Source: Pseudomonas sp. RC10 (lineage in GTDB: Bacteria > Pseudomonadota > Gammaproteobacteria > Pseudomonadales > Pseudomonadaceae). Taken from it: 64,000 bases of DNA. The translations under genes and the position numbers were made by a program. The notes beneath the pieces were generated by a model. That model made no database searches. It had not been told where the DNA came from and saw only the letters and a list, made by a program, of their open reading frames with translations. Location: assembly GCF_038397775.1 (NCBI RefSeq), contig NZ_CP151650.1, positions 3,844,001 through 3,908,000 on the forward strand, written 5' to 3'. Shown one piece after another: positions 60,845 through 64,000 of this stretch; position 1 is the first letter of the stretch; each line of letters starts with the position of its first letter.

Positions 60845-61684
60845 TCATGCCTCCTTCTGCCCAAACACCTGCGAAGGCCGGCGCAACACCGGGTCGAACG
60901 GGTTGATCCTTTGCCCGATGGCAGCCGCTTCGCGCTTGAGCATGTCCACCACGGTGGGCATGCGTTCGGCGTTGAGGCGGTCGCTGATAGTGGCGACGCT
61001 GAGGGCCGCCACAGCCCGGCCTTCGCGGTCGAGGATCGGCACCGCAAGGCCGGCCATGCCTTCAAGTACACCGGTGTTGCGCGCGGCATAGCCCAGCCGC
61101 CGGACGTTGTCGATTTCCGAGCGCAGCATCACTTCGTCGTACAGATGAAAATCTCGCAGGCGCGGCAGGTTGTAGCGGATCACCGTGTCGCGCTCGTCTT
61201 CCGGCAAGAACGCCAGAATCGCCAGACTGCCCTGCCCCACGCCCAACGCCACGCGGCCGCCAATGTCGCCGGTGAACGTGCGGATCGGGTACGGCCCTTC
61301 ACTGCGGTCCAGGCACACCGCGTCAAAACCGCTGCGCGCCAGCAAAAATAGCGAATCCCCCAGCGACGCCGACAGCCGCAGCAAACTCGGTCGTACCACG
61401 TCCCGCAAATTCCCGGTCTGTCCCGCCTTCGCCGCCAACGCGAAGAACTCCAGGCTCAACCGGTAGCGTTTGCTGCGTGCGTCCTGCTCGACCATGCCTT
61501 CGTCCATCAGGCTGCGCAGCAACCGGTGAGTCGTCGGCTGCGACAAGCCCACTTGCTGCGCCAGTTGCGTGACCCGATCACCGCCTTCGGGGCATTCACC
61601 CAGACAGCGCAGCACGGCAAACAGTCGAGACACAGCGCCAACGCCTGTTTCTTTTGTCGATTCATTCCGCTCAGTGGAATCCAC
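60845..61684 (-). CDS. IclR-family regulator of the adjacent ABC importer
   Basis: This 279-residue regulator has a winged helix-turn-helix (about residues 15-75: GAVSRLFAVLRCLGECPEGGDRVTQLAQQVGLSQPTTHRLLRSLMDEGMVEQ) and an IclR effector-binding domain (about 95-265) with SGFDAVCLDRSEGPYPIRTFTGDIGGRVALGVGQGSLAILAFLPEDE. The start is GTG 61684; a ribosome site is not clear. It is divergent from the ABC importer operon, and two similar sequences at 61671-61684 and 61741-61754 in the shared region could be its operators. Effector unknown. Confidence 0.87.
   Translation of the reverse strand: MDSTERNESTKETGVGAVSRLFAVLRCLGECPEGGDRVTQLAQQVGLSQPTTHRLLRSLMDEGMVEQDARSKRYRLSLEFFALAAKAGQTGNLRDVVRPSLLRLSASLGDSLFLLARSGFDAVCLDRSEGPYPIRTFTGDIGGRVALGVGQGSLAILAFLPEDERDTVIRYNLPRLRDFHLYDEVMLRSEIDNVRRLGYAARNTGVLEGMAGLAVPILDREGRAVAALSVATISDRLNAERMPTVVDMLKREAAAIGQRINPFDPVLRRPSQVFGQKEA
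61671..61684. promoter_or_regulatory. Candidate IclR operator, repeat copy 1
   Basis: CTCAGTGGAATCCA is one of two 14-base direct repeats (12 of 14 identical) exactly 70 bases apart; this copy overlaps the start codon of the IclR gene. It contains TGGAAT, part of the IclR-family consensus. Confidence 0.5.
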
Positions 61685-61740
61685 TTTCTATATTTCCCTA
61701 TTTACATTCACTGATTGAATAAATCTGAAAATACTACTCG

Positions 61741-61762
61741 CTCAATGGAATTCATCGTTGAG
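61741..61762. promoter_or_regulatory. Candidate IclR operator, repeat copy 2
   Basis: CTCAATGGAATTCA (61741-61754) is the second repeat copy; it lies in a larger inverted repeat, CTCAA (61741-61745) and TTGAG (61758-61762). Lies between IclR and the importer operon. Confidence 0.55.
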
Positions 61763-61945
61763 CCCATCCTAGTCTTCGGCCTAGGATCAGTCCACCAGGG
61801 CGATTTGAATAACAGCGGCAGCCGACACCGATCGAGCGCCAGCGTCCATTGAGCATGCCGACATGCATCGGCACGCCGTCTCTCTTCGCATCTGCCCATA
61901 AAAAACGCATGCCCCCGGCGTGCACGAAAAAGGTGGAACGAAGCC

Positions 61946-62986
61946 ATGGCATTTCTTCAACTCCAGGCACTCTGCAAACGTTACGGCCCGGTCGATGCGG
62001 TAGTCGCCACTGACCTGTCGGTGGAAAAAGGCGAATTCGTGTCCCTGCTCGGCCCGTCCGGCTGCGGCAAGACCACCACCCTGCAAATGATCGCCGGGTT
62101 CGTTGATGTCACCTCGGGCAAGATTCTGCTTGATGGACGCGACATCACCCACGCCAAACCCGCCAGTCGCGGCCTCGGCGTGGTGTTTCAGTCCTACGCG
62201 CTGTTCCCCCACATGACCGTGCGCGACAACGTGGCCTTCGGCCTGAAGATGCGCAAAGTCGCCGCTGACGACATCCAGCGCCGCGTCGCCCGCGTGCTGG
62301 AGCTGGTGCGCCTGCATCAACACGCCGAGCGCTACCCTCGCGAACTTTCCGGTGGTCAACGCCAGCGTGTGGCGCTGGCCCGAGCGCTGGTGATCGAGCC
62401 GCCGGTGCTGTTGCTCGATGAGCCGCTGTCCAACCTCGACGCCAACTTGCGCGAAGAGATGCAGTTCGAGATCCGACGCATCCAGCGCGAAGTAGGCATC
62501 ACCACGCTGATGGTCACCCACGATCAGGCCGAAGCCCTGTCCATCAGTGATCGCGTGGTGGTCATGCAGGCCGGGCGCATCACGCAGATCGACGAACCGT
62601 ACAAGCTCTACGAACACCCGCGCACCCGTTTCATTTCCGGGTTCGTCGGCAAGGCCAACCTGTTGCGCGGCGACCGTGATTCGAGCGGCGTGGCCCAAGT
62701 ACATCAGAGCCAGAGTCAGGGCAACGGCGACGGCGAACTGACCCTGAGCCTGCGCCCGGAAAAGATTGACCTGGTGACCGCCGGTGAAGGCCGTCTGCAA
62801 GGCCGGATCATCACCCGTTATTTCCTCGGCAGTCAGTGGCTGTACCGCATCGAAACGCCGATTGGCGAGTTGACCGTCGTGCGCCGCAACAACGGCGATG
62901 CGCCGATGAACGAAGGCACAGCGGTGGGTCTGGACTGGCCGTCGGAATTGCTGCGCGTGCTGGCCGCTGACGAGGTGTCGGCATGA
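61946..62986 (+). CDS. ABC transporter ATPase, spermidine/putrescine type (PotA-like)
   Basis: This 346-residue ATPase has Walker A GPSGCGKTT, Q-loop FQSYALFPHMT, signature [14 protein letters not shown] and LLLDEPLSNLDANLREEMQ, and a C-terminal TOBE domain (about residues 260-346) with LSLRPEKIDLV. Layout and length match PotA/FbpC-class importers. The ATG at 61946 follows CGAAGCC, a weak ribosome site. The next gene overlaps its stop (ATGA). With the two PotB/PotC-like permeases it makes a polyamine/organic-anion importer; the binding-protein gene lies beyond the window. The substrate is unknown. Confidence 0.9.
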   Translation: MAFLQLQALCKRYGPVDAVVATDLSVEKGEFVSLLGPSGCGKTTTLQMIAGFVDVTSGKILLDGRDITHAKPASRGLGVVFQSYALFPHMTVRDNVAFGLKMRKVAADDIQRRVARVLELVRLHQHAERYPRELSGGQRQRVALARALVIEPPVLLLDEPLSNLDANLREEMQFEIRRIQREVGITTLMVTHDQAEALSISDRVVVMQAGRITQIDEPYKLYEHPRTRFISGFVGKANLLRGDRDSSGVAQVHQSQSQGNGDGELTLSLRPEKIDLVTAGEGRLQGRIITRYFLGSQWLYRIETPIGELTVVRRNNGDAPMNEGTAVGLDWPSELLRVLAADEVSA

Positions 62987-63846
62987 GTGTGCTGCGCGAC
63001 AGCGGTCGCGGTTATCTGCTCTCGACCCCGGCATTGGTGCTGTTCGTCGGCCTGCTGGTGGTGCCGCTGCTGTTGACGCTGGTGCTGTCGTTCAACGTGT
63101 TCGACTACACCGTGGGCGTCAAAAGCGGCAGCTGGACCTTCGCCCAATACGTGAATCTGGTCACTGATTCGTACTTTTACGAGATCTTCTTTCGCACCTT
63201 CTGGATCAGCGCGCTGGTCACCCTGCTGTGCGTGGTGATTGGCGTGCCCGAGGCCTACATCCTTAGCCGCATGGGCACGCCGTGGCGCTCGATCTTTCTG
63301 ATCCTGATCCTCACGCCGCTGCTGATTTCGGTGGTGGTGCGCGCCTTCGGCTGGAGCCTGCTGCTCGGCGCCGACGGGCTGGTGAATCAGGCGATTCAGG
63401 CCCTCGGTGGCCGGCCGATCAAAATGCTCTACACCCCGTTCGCGGTGGTGCTGGCGCTGGTCCACGTGATGCTGCCGTTCATGATCATCCCGGTGTGGAC
63501 CTCGTTGCAAAAGCTCGACCGCTCCGCTGAACAGGCCGCGCTGTCGCTGGGGGCGAGTCAGACCAAGGTCATGCGTCTGGTGGTGCTGCCGCAAGTCATG
63601 CCCGGCGTGCTGTCCGGCACCTTGATCGTCTTCGGGCTGTCGGCCAGTTCGTTCGCCATCCCCGGCCTGCTCGGCGGACGCCGCCTGAAAATGGTCGCCA
63701 CCACGGTCTACGACCAATACCTCTCGGAACTCAACTGGCCCATGGGCGCCGCCATTGCCGTGGCGCTGTTGCTGATCAACCTGCTGGTGATGCTGTCGTG
63801 GAACCGGCTGGTCGAAGGCCGCTATAAAAAATCCCTGGGGGAATGA
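62983..63846 (+). CDS. ABC transporter permease, PotB-like
   Basis: This 287-residue permease has about six helices (LLSTPALVLFVGLLVVPLLLTLVLSFNVFDY at the N-terminus) and the EAA loop EQAALSLGASQTKVMRLVVLPQVMPGVLSGTLIVFGLSASSFAIPGLLGG (about residues 180-230). The start overlaps the ATPase stop by four bases (ATGA) and a downstream PotC-like gene starts four bases after its stop. It is one half of the membrane channel of the IclR-linked importer. Confidence 0.92.
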   Translation: MSVLRDSGRGYLLSTPALVLFVGLLVVPLLLTLVLSFNVFDYTVGVKSGSWTFAQYVNLVTDSYFYEIFFRTFWISALVTLLCVVIGVPEAYILSRMGTPWRSIFLILILTPLLISVVVRAFGWSLLLGADGLVNQAIQALGGRPIKMLYTPFAVVLALVHVMLPFMIIPVWTSLQKLDRSAEQAALSLGASQTKVMRLVVLPQVMPGVLSGTLIVFGLSASSFAIPGLLGGRRLKMVATTVYDQYLSELNWPMGAAIAVALLLINLLVMLSWNRLVEGRYKKSLGE

Positions 63847-63849
63847 TCG

Positions 63850-64000
63850 ATGTCCAAGAATGGTCCTCTGGCCCTGTCGTTTCACGCCCTGATCGTGGTG
63901 TTCATGCTGGCGCCGCTGGTGGTTGTGTGCCTGGTGGCGTTCACCCCGGAAAACACCCTGAGCCTGCCGTGGCACGGTTTTTCCCTGCGCTGGTTCACGG
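63850..64000 (+). CDS. ABC transporter permease, PotC-like (3' end outside window)
   Basis: The first 50 codons are visible, starting MSKNGPLALSFHALIVVFMLAPLVVVCLVAFTPENTLSLPWHGFSLRWF. The hydrophobic helix at residues 8-32 followed by a Pro-rich periplasmic stretch and FSLRWF is the usual PotC-type N-terminus. The ATG at 63850 overlaps the region just after the PotB-like stop (GGGGGAATGATCG provides a ribosome site). The gene continues past the window end. Confidence 0.85.
   Translation, partial: MSKNGPLALSFHALIVVFMLAPLVVVCLVAFTPENTLSLPWHGFSLRWFT

Overview
The window is GC-rich chromosomal DNA of a Pseudomonas, probably from the P. fluorescens / P. syringae side of the genus. The evidence is gene content (HbcR-BdhA, MexT-MexEF-OprN, PilU, UmuDC, KatA, CstA-YbdD) and the many REP doublets (REPINs) of Pseudomonas type between genes. 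No rRNA, CRISPR array, integrase or prophage was seen. There is one tRNA (Asn) and one insertion sequence (IS110 family).

Layout. 1-4774 is a Yej-type peptide ABC importer (yejA partial, yejB, yejE, yejF). 4845-8832 is a 3-hydroxybutyrate module: the sigma-54 activator hbcR, then a GntP-type permease and bdhA behind a very good -24/-12 promoter. 8996-10619 holds pilU and ppiC. 10748-17322 is one minus-strand catabolic cluster: amino-acid-type ABC transporter, RidA, IclR regulator, fold-type III PLP lyase and a 2-keto-3-deoxygluconate-type kinase. I read it as D-glucosaminate uptake and breakdown. 17830-20985 holds a Nudix hydrolase, a saccharopine-dehydrogenase-like protein, two small unknown proteins, tRNA-Asn and trmK.

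21027-24568 has umuDC behind a textbook LexA box, a divergent SRAP (YedK) gene with an abnormal tail, and a secreted-type calcium-binding protein made only of alginate-epimerase-like R-modules, whose 3' end overlaps SRAP antisense. 24930-26516 is the ABC-F ATPase ybiT. 26651-33612 is the RND efflux operon mexE-mexF-oprN with its LysR activator mexT. 33832-36089 is cstA-ybdD. An IS110-family element (about 36340-37511) has inserted into a REP sequence between cstA and a two-component system (37665-39689). Its 5' non-coding end can be folded by eye into a two-loop RNA whose loops match the target and donor ends, as expected of a bridge RNA.

39860-45509 is a periplasmic methionine-sulfoxide repair locus: a two-component system divergent from Tat-exported MsrB, a DipZ/CcdA-TlpA electron carrier and exported MsrA. 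It is followed by katA (45869-47305) and a DedA-rhodanese fusion. 48550-54130 is an ABC importer joined to an argininosuccinate-lyase-like enzyme and a divergent NocR/OccR-like LysR regulator, which suggests uptake and cleavage of an opine-like N-succinyl compound. 54365-60419 holds a Zn-type hemB, an MFS carrier, a GNAT acetyltransferase, an RlmI/K-like methyltransferase and a chemoreceptor. 60845-64000 is an IclR regulator divergent from a spermidine/putrescine-type ABC importer that runs off the end of the window.

All calls come from reading the sequence and from memory of the families. No database search, structure prediction or genome comparison was run.
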